A DNA stretch of 64,000 bases, from assembly GCA_025057975.1 (NCBI GenBank), contig JANWUV010000001.1, positions 124,001 through 188,000 on the forward strand. The letters run 5' to 3'. The notes under the pieces were generated by a model that saw only the letters and a list, made by a program, of their open reading frames with translations, was not told where the DNA came from and did not search any database. Below, in pieces: positions 25,744 to 34,955 of this stretch. Source of the stretch: Chloracidobacterium sp. (GTDB lineage Bacteria > Acidobacteriota > Blastocatellia > Chloracidobacteriales > Chloracidobacteriaceae). The translations under genes were made by a program, and so were the position numbers. Within the stretch, counting starts at the first letter, position 1. Every line of letters begins with the position of its first letter.

Positions 25744-27027
25744 CTATGGCTCCCGTGGTTTCGATTGTTCAGCTTGCCGCTTCAAACTGGGCAACCGAAG
25801 TTGGATTTTTTCAATTTCGAGTCGGTGGTGAACACCGTTGGCGCGCGCTAAGAACGCCTCGTAGGCGGCCAGCGCCGTTCGGTAGTCGCCCATTTTGTCA
25901 TAACAGACGCCCAGAAAAAAGTAGGTCGCCGCCACTTCAGGTTGTTTCCGGCGCAGGATGTCAAAGTGCCGAACCGCTTCGTCAAAGCGACCGAGTTTGA
26001 ACAGAGCCGTCGCTAGTCCAGCGCGGGGCGCAACGGCTTCTGGGGCGCGCTCGACAAGCAGGACATAGGCGGCGACGGCTTCGGAAAACCGGCCGGCGCG
26101 CAGGAGATGGGTTGCTTCGGTCAACGCCGCGTCCCCAGCGATTTCGGCTTCAAGGGCGACGAGACGGGCGTCTGTGGGAAAGGTGGCGCGCGCCGTCTTC
26201 AGGAAGTCGCGTGCGGCGTCGGTACGGTTCAGTTGCAGCAGTGCGCTGACAATGTCACCGGCTAGTTCACTTTCTGGAGCGGCGGCGTACGCCGTCCGCC
26301 AATCCGCCAACGCCCTCTCTAAGTCGCCCTGCGCTGCGTAGGCGTCGCCGCGTCGTCGCCGCGCTTCTATGTGGCTTGGCTCGCGGGTGAGCGTCCGTGA
26401 GAACGCTGCCACAGCGTCGGCGAACCGCCCCATCTGAAACAGCGCCGTCCCACGGAGCAGGTTGGCCTCCGGGTCGGCAGCGTCCAGCGGCCCTAGCCGG
26501 TCAAGGGCAGCGGCGGGGGCGTCGCGTAGAAGCGCCAGCCGCGCCAGTTGCCGGCGGGTCTGCGCATCCTCTGGATTCTGTTCGAGGGCCTTGGTCAGCG
26601 CCTGTTCCGCTTTTGCAGCGTCACCAGCAGCGACGGCTGCTGCGCCCAACCGCGCCCAGCCATGGGGAAAATCCGGCTGGAGTGTCACGCACCGCTCAAA
26701 GGCGGCGACGGCTTCGGTTGGACGTTGCAGTGCCAGCAGCGCCATGCCGCGCTGGAAGTGGACAGGCGCAAGAGCATCGTCCAGCGCGAGCGCCTGCTCA
26801 TAAAGCGCCAGCGCTTCGGTGAGTTTGCCAGCTTGATGGGCGTCTTGTCCGGCTTCAAACAGGGTGATGACACGCACCGCTGGATCAGCCGGGGACTGAA
26901 CTGCCGCTTCAGCTAAACAACCGTCAGCCCAGAGCCACCCAACCACCAGCACCAGCCACCACCATTCTGAGCGCCAGAGCGTCGGGTTTTTCTCCGGGAG
27001 CTTCTGAAAACTAAAAGTCCATCTCAT
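25744..27027 (-). CDS. Exported or anchored TPR-repeat protein
   Basis: 427 residues. A hydrophobic segment at about 23-40 (Trp-rich, ending Cys-Leu-Ala-Glu-Ala) is a signal peptide or anchor, followed by about eight to ten tetratricopeptide repeats. The TPR pattern Ala-x3-Tyr-x2-Ala-Leu-x-Leu-Asp and Ala-x3-Phe-x-Arg is clear near residues 65-125 and again at about 325-395. TPR proteins act as scaffolds. The start ATG at 27027 lies inside the 3' end of the methyltransferase gene (17-bp overlap), indicating one transcript. The partner is unknown; the two exported helical proteins encoded next are the obvious candidates. Confidence 0.85.
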   Translation of the reverse strand: MRWTFSFQKLPEKNPTLWRSEWWWLVLVVGWLWADGCLAEAAVQSPADPAVRVITLFEAGQDAHQAGKLTEALALYEQALALDDALAPVHFQRGMALLALQRPTEAVAAFERCVTLQPDFPHGWARLGAAAVAAGDAAKAEQALTKALEQNPEDAQTRRQLARLALLRDAPAAALDRLGPLDAADPEANLLRGTALFQMGRFADAVAAFSRTLTREPSHIEARRRRGDAYAAQGDLERALADWRTAYAAAPESELAGDIVSALLQLNRTDAARDFLKTARATFPTDARLVALEAEIAGDAALTEATHLLRAGRFSEAVAAYVLLVERAPEAVAPRAGLATALFKLGRFDEAVRHFDILRRKQPEVAATYFFLGVCYDKMGDYRTALAAYEAFLARANGVHHRLEIEKIQLRLPSLKRQAEQSKPREP

Positions 27028-27922
27028 CTTCTGCCGCCTCTAGGGTGTCGTCATCCTCCTCATCGTCTTCCGCGCCAGCACTGTCTTCTTCGTCAGCGCT
27101 CAACGGTTCTGCTTGTCCTATCAGCAGCGCCGCCTTGACACTGATCTCAAATGGATAAGTTCCGTAATCACGGTCAATGATGTTGCACACCGCCGTCTTG
27201 ACTGCCTCAAGGCGTTCCGGTGGTACAATGGCTAACCACCGATCAAGCCAGTAACCGGCAATCAGCGGCGATTCAAGAAAGTCTTGACCGCTGTCAAACT
27301 TGAGGGTTTCTTTCTCAACAACGACATTGACGCCATGCAGCCCAGCGGCAGTAGCCTGGGTACGCAAGTCGGCCTTAGTTGGGTAAGCGCGCAGGAGCGC
27401 CTCAAGCGGCGCGGCAAGCGTCTCCGCCAGGTCGCATTCGTAGAGCGCCTCCCAGAGGATTGAGAAAAACTCATCAAAGCTACCGCGCGACACGGCGTAT
27501 GCGACAACCTGCCCACCTTCCCCAACGCGGTCGCGCAGCAGCGTCAGCATCGGCTCTAACGCCTCGACAGGCAGCAGCGAGGCGTCGCCTACAACCAGAT
27601 CGTAGCCGTCCTTTACTGGATCATCCGCCAGTTCCTGAGGATTGAGCAGGCGTAGGTTGTCGAGTTTGGCGACCTGACATTTGTCGCGGGCGAGCTGAAG
27701 GCGCGCCGGATTGCTGTCAGTCGCTGTGACCGTGCCAGTTTCACGCAACCGATGCGCTAACTCAATCGCTAAACCGCCCGTACCGCATTCGACGAGCAGC
27801 ACACGCCCACTGTCCGGCAAAGTAATGGTTTCCATTAGCAGCCGGTTAAAACACTCGCCCCACAGCGGGGCCACTGTCAGATCGTGAAGGAAGGCGCGGG
27901 TTCGGTCGTCCGAATCGGGCAT
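27011..27922 (-). CDS. Class I SAM-dependent methyltransferase with acidic C-terminal tail
   Basis: 303 residues. The SAM-binding motif I is Leu-Leu-Val-Glu-Cys-Gly-Thr-Gly-Gly-Leu-Ala at about 42-52, followed by motif II Ala-Thr-Asp-Ser-Asn-Pro (about 68-73) and a Val-Val-Gly-Asp-Ala-Ser motif. The last 28 residues are almost all Asp/Glu. The substrate cannot be told; the fold is closest to generic Methyltransf_25/31 types. It is first of a four-gene reverse-strand set and overlaps the TPR gene. It is divergent from carD, with 265 bp between the starts holding the carD promoter. Confidence 0.75.
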   Translation of the reverse strand: MPDSDDRTRAFLHDLTVAPLWGECFNRLLMETITLPDSGRVLLVECGTGGLAIELAHRLRETGTVTATDSNPARLQLARDKCQVAKLDNLRLLNPQELADDPVKDGYDLVVGDASLLPVEALEPMLTLLRDRVGEGGQVVAYAVSRGSFDEFFSILWEALYECDLAETLAAPLEALLRAYPTKADLRTQATAAGLHGVNVVVEKETLKFDSGQDFLESPLIAGYWLDRWLAIVPPERLEAVKTAVCNIIDRDYGTYPFEISVKAALLIGQAEPLSADEEDSAGAEDDEEDDDTLEAAEDEMDF

Positions 27923-28034
27923 ACGCAGAGTCCTCTACCGAGCTGAACTTATTCGGAGGCTTGTCGGAAGGTTCAGCGACGGCAGGGCGAGACAGGCGCG
28001 AAGCCGCCGCTGTTTTGATCGTATCGCAATTCAT

Positions 28035-28063
28035 TTGACCATTCACCCTCTCCGGCGTAAAAT
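28035..28063 (+). promoter_or_regulatory. Sigma70-type promoter of carD
   Basis: TTGACC (28035-28040), a 17-bp spacer, and TAAAAT (28058-28063) match the housekeeping consensus at 5 of 6 bases in each box. Transcription would start near 28070 and give a leader of about 115 nt before the carD GTG. This is the best promoter I found in the window. Confidence 0.7.
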
Positions 28064-28186
28064 GTTAGCCGGTCTTGTTTTATGTTTTTCGGGACAGCGC
28101 TTTTGCCATAAGGATGCCATCGTGGCTTCCCAAGCCGTGTGGTTGAGGCCCGCGGCCTTTCTTTCATCACTTAGGAGGTCATTACT

Positions 28187-28726
28187 GTGGGATTCAAAGT
28201 AGGCGACAAAGTGATTTATCCCAACCACGGCATCGGCGTCATCGAAGTCATCAAACGCATGGAGTTCGACGGCGTCGAAATGGAGTTTTACCAATTGCGC
28301 CTCAGTGCAAATAACACGACGGTCAATGTTCCCGTTGACAAAGTACAGTCCATTGGCATTCGGACGCCGATCAAAACGGTGGATGGCGAGAAGTTACTCA
28401 AGTTGCTGGCGACTAACTTTGTTGCGCCGCCGTCCGACTGGAAGGATCGCTTCAAAGAGTTTTCGGAAAAGATGCGCACTGGCGATATCTTCAGCGTCGC
28501 CGAGATCCTCAAGCACCTAACATACTTGAGCAGCCTCAAGCCGCTGTCGTTTCGTGAGAAGCGATTGCTGGAACGCGCTCGCTACCTAGTCATCAGTGAA
28601 CTGACGATGGCTTCCGGGAAACCACAGGCTAAGGTGGAGGAGGCCGTCGAGCAGGCGCTTCAAAAAGCCTTCGCCAAATTTGAGAAGAAAAACAACAAAG
28701 CGGCCGCCGCTTCGGCCGCCGTTTAG
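28187..28726 (+). CDS. carD: CarD-family transcriptional regulator (CdnL-like)
   Basis: 179 residues from GTG 28187; AGGAGGT at 28173-28179 sits 7 bases upstream and decides the start. The N-terminal Tudor-like RNA-polymerase-interacting domain begins Lys-Val-Gly-Asp-Lys-Val-Ile-Tyr-Pro-Asn-His-Gly-Ile-Gly, the usual CarD opening. A helical DNA-binding domain follows at about 70-165, then an Ala-rich tail. CarD/CdnL binds the RNA polymerase beta subunit and stabilises open complexes, especially at rRNA promoters. It has its own promoter upstream and a strong hairpin directly downstream, so it is probably monocistronic. Confidence 0.93.
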   Translation: MGFKVGDKVIYPNHGIGVIEVIKRMEFDGVEMEFYQLRLSANNTTVNVPVDKVQSIGIRTPIKTVDGEKLLKLLATNFVAPPSDWKDRFKEFSEKMRTGDIFSVAEILKHLTYLSSLKPLSFREKRLLERARYLVISELTMASGKPQAKVEEAVEQALQKAFAKFEKKNNKAAAASAAV

Positions 28727-28740
28727 ATTTTGTAGGCGAT

Positions 28741-28768
28741 GGCGGCGACGCTGACCAGCGTCGCCGCT
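28741..28768 (+). terminator. Very stable hairpin after carD
   Basis: GCGGCGACGCT (28742-28752) and AGCGTCGCCGC (28757-28767) form a perfect 11-bp GC-rich stem with a 4-base loop, extended by one G-U pair. It begins 15 bp after the carD stop. There is no T-run, so it is either an atypical terminator or a 3' stabiliser separating carD from the next gene. Confidence 0.6.
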
Positions 28769-28805
28769 GGCCCAGGTGGGTTCTCTAAGGTAGGCCTCTT
28801 CAAGG

Positions 28806-30179
28806 ATGGACGAATCGGCTCTCATCGTCGTCCTCAAAGTTGTTGGTGTCGGGCTGCTGGTGGCCGCCAACGCTTTCTTCGTCGCAGCGGAATTTGCCTT
28901 AGTCGCCGTACGGCGGACGCGACTTCTGCCCTTGGCGGCTAACGGCAGCCGCCGCGCGGCGACGGCGCTGCGGTTGATGGATGACCTTGACGAGACGATT
29001 TCCGCGACCCAGTTCGGTATCACGTTGGCTAGTCTGGCGTTGGGCTGGATCGGTGAGTTGACCTTCGCCCGGCTTTTTGAGCATTGGCTGATGGCGTCTC
29101 TCCCCGGCGGCTTGTGGGTGTGGCTCTCAGCACATGCAGCGGCGGCGGCGGTCGCCTTTGCCCTCATCACTGCCCTGCACATTGTTTTCGGAGAACTGGC
29201 CCCGAAGTCGCTGGCGCTGGCGCGTGCCGAGCGGGTAGCGTTGGCTGTGGCGTTGCCGCTGGACGTTTTCTGTCGTGTTTTCCGCCCCTTCATTTGGCTG
29301 CTTGATCGCGCTGGCGCGCGCGCCGTACGTTTGCTCGGCGTCACTCCTGCCTCTAGCGGGCATCATACAGCCGCTTACACGCAGGAGGAAATCCAGCAGC
29401 TTGTGGCGTTGTCGCACCAGAGTGGGCATCTCAAGGCCGACGAACGCGACCTTATCCACAACGTCTTCCACTTCAGCGATACGGTAGTCCGCGAAGTGAT
29501 GGTGCCGCGCCCAGAAGTGATCAGCCTGCCGTTGACGGCGACTTCAGATGTCATCCTGCATACGTTGTGCGAGTCGGGGTATTCCCGGCTTCCGGTTCAC
29601 GAGGCGCATCCTGACAACATTGTTGGGTTCATCCACGTCAAGGACGTGCTGCTGCGCCTTGCTCGCCGAGAGTCGCTGTCGGTACCGGCGCTGCTGCGGC
29701 GTCCGGTGTTTATTCCCGATACGGCTCACCTTGAGGAAGCGCTGCGACAGCTGCGCGCCGCTCAGTCACCGCTTGGCGTCGTCGTGGACGAACACGGCAC
29801 GGTGGAGGGCATTGTTACGCTGGAAGACATCCTCGAACAGCTCGTCGGTGACATCCGCGACGAGCACGATGTCACTGACGAAGAAACTAAGGTTTGGCAA
29901 GAGCCGGACGGCGCGCTCATCTTCGACGGCGGTATCACTATCCGTGAGATCAACCGCAAGTATAATCTGCGGCTACCGGAATCGGACGACTACGCCACCC
30001 TGGCCGGCTTTTTGATGACCCAAGCTGGACGGCTACTCACTTTGGGTGACGTGGTGCGGTACGAGGATTATGAGTTTCGCGTCGAGCAAGTCGAGCGCCG
30101 GCGGGTAGCGCGGGTTCGCGTCAGCAGGCGGTCACCGGCGCCGCAGGTTGCGCCGGTGTTGATTCGCCAACCTCTGTAG
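28806..30179 (+). CDS. CNNM/CorC (HlyC) family membrane protein
   Basis: 457 residues in the standard three-part order. A DUF21/CNNM membrane domain at about 1-190 has three to four helices and Asn-Ala-Phe-Phe-Val-Ala-Ala-Glu-Phe-Ala near residue 22. A pair of CBS domains lies at about 225-350 (Val-Pro-Arg-Pro-Glu-Val, then Glu-His-Gly-Thr-Val-Glu-Gly-Ile-Val-Thr-Leu-Glu-Asp). The CorC_HlyC transporter-associated domain is at about 360-445. Family members are linked to Mg2+/Co2+ efflux or Na+/Mg2+ exchange; older databases call them hemolysins without good reason. ATG 28806 lies 80 bp after carD, past the hairpin. Confidence 0.92.
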   Translation: MDESALIVVLKVVGVGLLVAANAFFVAAEFALVAVRRTRLLPLAANGSRRAATALRLMDDLDETISATQFGITLASLALGWIGELTFARLFEHWLMASLPGGLWVWLSAHAAAAAVAFALITALHIVFGELAPKSLALARAERVALAVALPLDVFCRVFRPFIWLLDRAGARAVRLLGVTPASSGHHTAAYTQEEIQQLVALSHQSGHLKADERDLIHNVFHFSDTVVREVMVPRPEVISLPLTATSDVILHTLCESGYSRLPVHEAHPDNIVGFIHVKDVLLRLARRESLSVPALLRRPVFIPDTAHLEEALRQLRAAQSPLGVVVDEHGTVEGIVTLEDILEQLVGDIRDEHDVTDEETKVWQEPDGALIFDGGITIREINRKYNLRLPESDDYATLAGFLMTQAGRLLTLGDVVRYEDYEFRVEQVERRRVARVRVSRRSPAPQVAPVLIRQPL

Positions 30180-30198
30180 GTCGAGTGCCGCACCTTGT

Positions 30199-30227
30199 TT
30201 GACAGCCCGCCGGAGTTCAGCTACGAA
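30199..30227 (+). promoter_or_regulatory. Candidate promoter of the glutaminase gene
   Basis: A perfect TTGACA (30199-30204) is followed after 17 bp by TACGAA (30222-30227). The -35 is strong and the -10 weak. It lies 87 bp upstream of the glutaminase ATG in the only gap before it. Confidence 0.4.
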
Positions 30228-30313
30228 CAGTCGTCAAACCAACAATGATTGTGTTGTGCCTGAAGCTGTTGGGGTGTGTTCGTCGGGGAGAAGTTTGTTG
30301 ATGGGGTGCGCCT

Positions 30314-31423
30314 ATGAGCCTGCAAGTCAATGTTTCGGCGGCGGCCGTCTCCGTTCGTCAGAGCGCTGAGCGGCTGCGCATCCTCTCAGTTCTGAATGAT
30401 TTACACCTGAAGTACCGGTCGCTGAACGAGGGGCGGGTCGCCGACTACATTCCTCAACTCGCCAAAATGTCGCCCGACCTCTTTGGGATTTGCATTGCGA
30501 CGGTAGACGGACAAATCTTTGAGGTCGGCGATTACGACCACCTGTTTACAATACAGTCCATTTCCAAGCCGTTTGTTTATGGGTTGGCGTTGGAAGACCA
30601 CGGACGCGAGTATGTTCTAACACGGGTTGGCGTTGAGCCGACAGGCGACACTTTCAACTCAATCATCAAACTCGATGAACGGTCGAAGCGTCCCCATAAC
30701 CCGCTCGTCAATGCAGGCGCTATCGCTATGACGAGCATCATCAAGGGAACGGATCCGACCGATAAGTTCAACCGCATTCTTGAGTTGTTTCAAAGGTACA
30801 CCGGCCACAGTATCTTCGCTGACATGTCGGTGTTTATGTCCGAGCGGACGACGGGCCACCGCAATCGCGCTATTGCCTACCTAATGCTCAACTTTGGCAT
30901 GATTGATGGCAATGTGGATGAGGCTTTGGATCTGTACTTCCAGCAGTGCTCGTTAATGGTGTCCTGTCGCGACTTGGCAGTCATGGGCGCGACGCTGGCC
31001 AATCGGGGCGTCAATCCCCTGACGGGTGAACGAGCAATTGCGCCCGAATACGTGCGCGACATTCTCAGCGTGATGTTTACCTGCGGGTTGTATGACTACG
31101 CCGGCGAGTGGGCGTACCGCATCGGGCTACCGGCAAAGAGCGGCGTCGGCGGCGGCTTGCTGGCGGTCGTACCGGGCCGCTTTGGCATCGGGGTGTTCTC
31201 GCCCCCGCTCGATGAGCGCGGCAACAGCGTTCGCGGGATCAAAGTCTGCGAAGGGATTACGGAAGCCTTCGGCGCACACATCTTTGATGTGGCCTTTTCC
31301 CTGTCCTCATTTGGGACAGAACCAGCTGGTGGGTTGCAACCGGAGCGCTCTGCCTTGGCGGCGGACATGACCGCCGATGCCTGTAACGGAAACCGTATGC
31401 CTACCCAACCGCTGTCTTCTTAG
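30314..31423 (+). CDS. glsA: Glutaminase (serine-dependent beta-lactamase fold)
   Basis: 369 residues; the core of about 310 matches GlsA/GlsB. The nucleophile motif is Gln-Ser-Ile-Ser-Lys-Pro-Phe (Ser-x2-Lys), followed by Asn-Pro-Leu-Val-Asn-Ala-Gly-Ala-Ile and [11 protein letters not shown]. The enzyme hydrolyses glutamine to glutamate and ammonia. An extra 45-60 residues at the C-terminus carry no recognisable STAS or ankyrin domain. It lies about 135 bp upstream of glnA on the same strand, which puts the two opposing reactions of glutamine metabolism next to each other. Confidence 0.95.
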   Translation: MSLQVNVSAAAVSVRQSAERLRILSVLNDLHLKYRSLNEGRVADYIPQLAKMSPDLFGICIATVDGQIFEVGDYDHLFTIQSISKPFVYGLALEDHGREYVLTRVGVEPTGDTFNSIIKLDERSKRPHNPLVNAGAIAMTSIIKGTDPTDKFNRILELFQRYTGHSIFADMSVFMSERTTGHRNRAIAYLMLNFGMIDGNVDEALDLYFQQCSLMVSCRDLAVMGATLANRGVNPLTGERAIAPEYVRDILSVMFTCGLYDYAGEWAYRIGLPAKSGVGGGLLAVVPGRFGIGVFSPPLDERGNSVRGIKVCEGITEAFGAHIFDVAFSLSSFGTEPAGGLQPERSALAADMTADACNGNRMPTQPLSS

Positions 31424-31560
31424 ACCATTTGATTGTGCGCGTGGTTTTTTGGAGGCCGGCGTGCAAAAGCTTGCTCAAATACGCCACTGCGCTGCCCTGC
31501 TCCCCCAAGGCGGCGCGCGCCGTACATCGTCCCAAGTCTCTTACGTCGAAAGGTATCGAC

Positions 31561-32970
31561 ATGGATCCCAAATCCGTCCTGAACTTCGCCAATGAAGAAG
31601 GGGTGAAGTTTGTTGACCTGCGTTTCACCGACCTGCCCGGCTCCTGGCAGCACATCTCTTTTCCTATTTCGCAGCTCACTGAAGAAAGCTTCACCGAAGG
31701 CTTTGGCTTTGACGCTTCTAGTATTCGCGGTTGGGCCAGCATCAGCGAAAGCGACATGCTGGTGATCCCTGACCCGTCACGGTTCTGGATTGATCCCTTC
31801 TTTGAGGAGCCGACGTTGTGTCTGTTCGCCGATGTGGTGGATCCTATCACCCGCACCGGCTATATCTACGACCCACGCTCGGTCGCCGAGCGCGCTGAGG
31901 CGTATTTGCGCTCCACCGGCATTGCGGATGTGGCGTATTTCGGCCCGGAAGCGGAGTTTTTTGTCTTCGACCACGTCAGCTTTTGTAACGAGCCGCACCA
32001 CGCCTTCTTCCGCTTTGAAAGTGAAGAAGGCAACTGGACAAGCGGCAACCCGAACGAAAATCTGGGCTTCCGCATTCGCACCAAAGAAGGCTACGCGCCG
32101 GTTCCGCCCTTTGACTCGCTGCAGGACCTTCGGTCGGAAATTGCGCTCAATCTTGAAGCTGTGGGGATTTCGCCCGAATGCCACCACCACGAAGTCGCGT
32201 CCGGCGGGCAGTGCGAAATCAACTTCCGCTTCGCCTCAATGCTGACTACGGCCGACAACTTGATGTTGTTCAAGTACATTGTGCGCAACACGGCGCTTCA
32301 GTACGGCAAGTCGGCGACGTTTATGCCTAAGCCGCTGTACGGCGACAATGGCTCTGGCATGCACTGCCACCAATCCCTGTGGAAAGACGGGCAGCCGCTG
32401 TTTGGCGGCGACGATTACGCCGATCTGTCCGAGGTGGCGCTTTACTACATCGGTGGCTTACTCAAGCACGCGCCAGCGGTTGTGGCGTTCGCTGCGCCGA
32501 CGACCAACAGCTACAAGCGTCTTGTGCCGGGGTATGAAGCGCCCGTCAACTTGGCGTATTCGGCGCGCAACCGCTCAGCGGCAATTCGGATTCCAATGTT
32601 CTCAAAGGATCCAAAGACGAAGCGCATCGAGTTTCGCCCGCCTGATCCGAGCTGCAATCCATACCTAGCCCTGTCAGCGATGGTTATGGCCGGGATTGAC
32701 GGCATTTTGAACAAAATTCATCCCGGCGAACCGCTTGAAAAAGACATCTACGAAATGAACGAGGAGGAGAAACGACACATTCCGCACTTACCGGCGTCAC
32801 TTGAGCAGGCGCTGGACGCTTTGGAAGCCGACCATGAGTTTTTGCTTCAGGGCGGCGTCTTCACTAAGGAACTCATCATGCGCCACATTGAGTACAAGCG
32901 TAAACGCGAAGTTAACGCGCTCCGCCTGCGCCCCCATCCGATTGAGTTTCAACTGTACTTTGACGTGTAG
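31561..32970 (+). CDS. glnA: Glutamine synthetase, type I
   Basis: 469 residues from ATG 31561, preceded by GAAAGG; the frame stays open 44 codons upstream but conserved sequence begins here. Motifs include [12 protein letters not shown], Asn-Gly-Ser-Gly-Met-His-Cys-His and Asn-Arg-Ser-Ala-Ala-Ile-Arg-Ile-Pro. Lys-Asp-Ile-Tyr-Glu-Met corresponds to the adenylylation Tyr of the GSI-beta class, so covalent control by GlnE is possible. It assimilates ammonium in the cytoplasm. A clear terminator follows at 32993-33028. Confidence 0.97.
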   Translation: MDPKSVLNFANEEGVKFVDLRFTDLPGSWQHISFPISQLTEESFTEGFGFDASSIRGWASISESDMLVIPDPSRFWIDPFFEEPTLCLFADVVDPITRTGYIYDPRSVAERAEAYLRSTGIADVAYFGPEAEFFVFDHVSFCNEPHHAFFRFESEEGNWTSGNPNENLGFRIRTKEGYAPVPPFDSLQDLRSEIALNLEAVGISPECHHHEVASGGQCEINFRFASMLTTADNLMLFKYIVRNTALQYGKSATFMPKPLYGDNGSGMHCHQSLWKDGQPLFGGDDYADLSEVALYYIGGLLKHAPAVVAFAAPTTNSYKRLVPGYEAPVNLAYSARNRSAAIRIPMFSKDPKTKRIEFRPPDPSCNPYLALSAMVMAGIDGILNKIHPGEPLEKDIYEMNEEEKRHIPHLPASLEQALDALEADHEFLLQGGVFTKELIMRHIEYKRKREVNALRLRPHPIEFQLYFDV

Positions 32971-32992
32971 CGTTAGCTGTCTCAGATAAGCG

Positions 32993-33028
32993 CCGGCGCG
33001 TAGAACGCCCCCAGCGCGCCGGGCTTTT
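32993..33028 (+). terminator. Rho-independent terminator of glnA
   Basis: CCGGCGCG (32993-33000) pairs with CGCGCCGG (33015-33022) around a 14-nt loop and is followed by GCTTTTCC. It begins 22 bp after the glnA stop. Confidence 0.65.
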
Positions 33029-33063
33029 CCTGGGCGCTATGGCGGCCAGCGACCCGCCGGCAA

Positions 33064-33387
33064 TCACTGCGGATTGGCCGGCGCGGGCCTTTCTCGGTCC
33101 GCCTCAATGATGGTGCAGTTCAACGTCGGCGACAGGTCACCAGTGATTCGGTAACCATGTTCCTGAAGCTGGGCAATCAGGGAGAGACCGCGCTGGTTGA
33201 AGTGGTGAATTTTCATCGTCAGCCGACGCGGGTAGTCGCCCCGCGCCAGCAACGCTGGGACAACCTCATACTCACCACCCTCAACATCAAGTTTCAACCA
33301 GCAGTCGGGACCGATTTCCGGCAGGACGCAGGGGATGGGGACACCGGGTGGGGAAAGGTTTAGCGGTGGCATAGCTTTGCTCTTCAC
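33064..33387 (-). CDS. FkbM-type methyltransferase C-terminal fragment, coupled to cobQ
   Basis: 107 residues. Trp-Leu-Lys-Leu-Asp-Val-Glu-Gly-Gly-Glu-Tyr-Glu is the FkbM-family signature (Ile-Asp-Val-Glu-Gly-x-Glu). The N-terminal half with the SAM-binding glycine motif is missing. The GTG start at 33387 overlaps the cobQ stop as GTGA, so it can be translated by coupling to cobQ. A full FkbM protein is about 200-280 residues, so this is either a decayed remnant that gained a start or a short protein with a new role. It is unlikely to methylate on its own. Confidence 0.55.
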   Translation of the reverse strand: MKSKAMPPLNLSPPGVPIPCVLPEIGPDCWLKLDVEGGEYEVVPALLARGDYPRRLTMKIHHFNQRGLSLIAQLQEHGYRITGDLSPTLNCTIIEADRERPAPANPQ

Positions 33388-34922
33388 AAGCCTAGCCAGC
33401 CTCGGAGCGCGGCGACATCCAGTGTTTGTCGGCAGGTATCCGCCAAACGGTCAAGGCGGCGGCGGCGCTCCGCCCGATAGGGCCGAAAACTCGTCGCCGG
33501 AGACAGCCGACACACCGCGCGCGCCGCTGTGATGAACGATCGGCGAAAATCATCGTCGTCGAACAGGCCGTGCAGGTACGTACCGATGACCAACCCGTTC
33601 ACCGACGCCGCACCGTCAAGCAGCGACCCGCCGGCGGCGCGTTCAAGCCTAAACAGCGCCGTCGCGCCGGGCGCATAGATTGTTTCTCCCAAGTGAATTT
33701 CATAGCCTTCGGCGCGCGTTGCCTCAACCGGAACGCCAAACAGGGTCGGCGTTTGCAAATGCCCAACGGCTGGCGTCGTCGTCTTCTCACGCCGGAGCGT
33801 CGTGACGATGGGTAACAGTCCAAGGCCGTCTTCCGCACCGCCGCCCTCCACCCCGTAGGGGTCTTCTACTCGCTGGCCAAGGATTTGCATCCCACCGCAA
33901 ACGCCGACAAGCGGCTTGCACTGTGCATGACGCAAAAGCGCATCAACAAAGCCGCGTTCGCGCAAGAAGCGCAGGTCGTGGATTGTTTGCTTCGTCCCCG
34001 GTAGGATCACCACGTCGGCGGCGGCGATGTCTTCCGGTCGGTCAAGAAAGGCCAACGCTACCGACGGCTCGGCGGCCGGCGCATCAAAGTCGGTGAAGTT
34101 CGACATAAACGGCAGCGCCACAACACCGATTCGCAGCGGGCGGTTACCGCCATCGCCGGTTATTCGCCAGAGACGCGCTGCTGTCCGGCGGTCTTCAAGC
34201 GCCACACCGTCTTCTTCGTCGAGGCCAAGGTTTGGCAGGTATGGCACAACGCCGACGCATGGCCGCCCAGTATGCACTTCTAGCCTTGTTAGACCCGGTT
34301 CAAGCAAGGCGCGGTCACCGCGAAACTTGTTGATGACCGTCCCGCGAATGCGCATCCGGTCGGCGTCGTCCAGCAAGACGAGCGTGCCAACCAGCGCCGC
34401 AAAGACGCCGCCCCGGTCAATGTCGCCGACCAGCAGGCAGGCGGCATCGGCCGCATGCGCCATCCGCATATTCACAATGTCGCGGTCGCGCAGGTTGATT
34501 TCGGCCGGAGAGCCAGCTCCTTCCAGAATCACCACCTCGTACTGGGCGGCCAAACGTTGGTAGCTTTCCAAAACGCGGGGAAACAGTTCGCGGACGCGAA
34601 AATCAAAGTAATCGCGCGCCGTCAGGTTGCGCCACACTTTGCCCTGCACAACGTACTGCGCCGTTTGATCAGACGACGGCTTGATGAGAACCGGGTTCAT
34701 GTCGGTTGTCGGCGCAAGACCGCAGGCTTCCGCCTGCAGAGCCTGCGCGCGCCCAATTTCACCGCCGTCGGGCGTGGCCGCCGAGTTGAGCGCCATATTC
34801 TGCGCCTTGAAGGGCGCAACGCGATAGCCATCCTGGGCAAAGATGCGGCACAATCCGGTTGTCAGCAGCGACTTGCCGACATGGGACGCTGTGCCAAGCA
34901 CCATTAACGCGCGCGCCGACAT
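33384..34922 (-). CDS. cobQ: Cobyric acid synthase CobQ/CbiP
   Basis: 512 residues. The N-terminal dethiobiotin-synthetase-like ATPase has Gly-Thr-Ala-Ser-His-Val-Gly-Lys-Ser (about 9-17) and Lys-Ala-Gln-Asn-Met-Ala-Leu-Asn-Ser, diagnostic for CobQ. The C-terminal class I glutamine amidotransferase has Gly-Val-Cys-Gly-Gly-Met-Gln around the catalytic Cys, and a His near the end (Tyr-Leu-His-Gly-Leu-Phe-Asp). It amidates four carboxylates of the corrin ring. No other cobalamin gene is in the window, and no cobalamin riboswitch fits in the 33-bp gap to the divergent ftsH start. Confidence 0.95.
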   Translation of the reverse strand: MSARALMVLGTASHVGKSLLTTGLCRIFAQDGYRVAPFKAQNMALNSAATPDGGEIGRAQALQAEACGLAPTTDMNPVLIKPSSDQTAQYVVQGKVWRNLTARDYFDFRVRELFPRVLESYQRLAAQYEVVILEGAGSPAEINLRDRDIVNMRMAHAADAACLLVGDIDRGGVFAALVGTLVLLDDADRMRIRGTVINKFRGDRALLEPGLTRLEVHTGRPCVGVVPYLPNLGLDEEDGVALEDRRTAARLWRITGDGGNRPLRIGVVALPFMSNFTDFDAPAAEPSVALAFLDRPEDIAAADVVILPGTKQTIHDLRFLRERGFVDALLRHAQCKPLVGVCGGMQILGQRVEDPYGVEGGGAEDGLGLLPIVTTLRREKTTTPAVGHLQTPTLFGVPVEATRAEGYEIHLGETIYAPGATALFRLERAAGGSLLDGAASVNGLVIGTYLHGLFDDDDFRRSFITAARAVCRLSPATSFRPYRAERRRRLDRLADTCRQTLDVAALRGWLGL

Positions 34923-34955
34923 CGCCGATACCTTGCTCTGAGCTGAGACGTTCTT

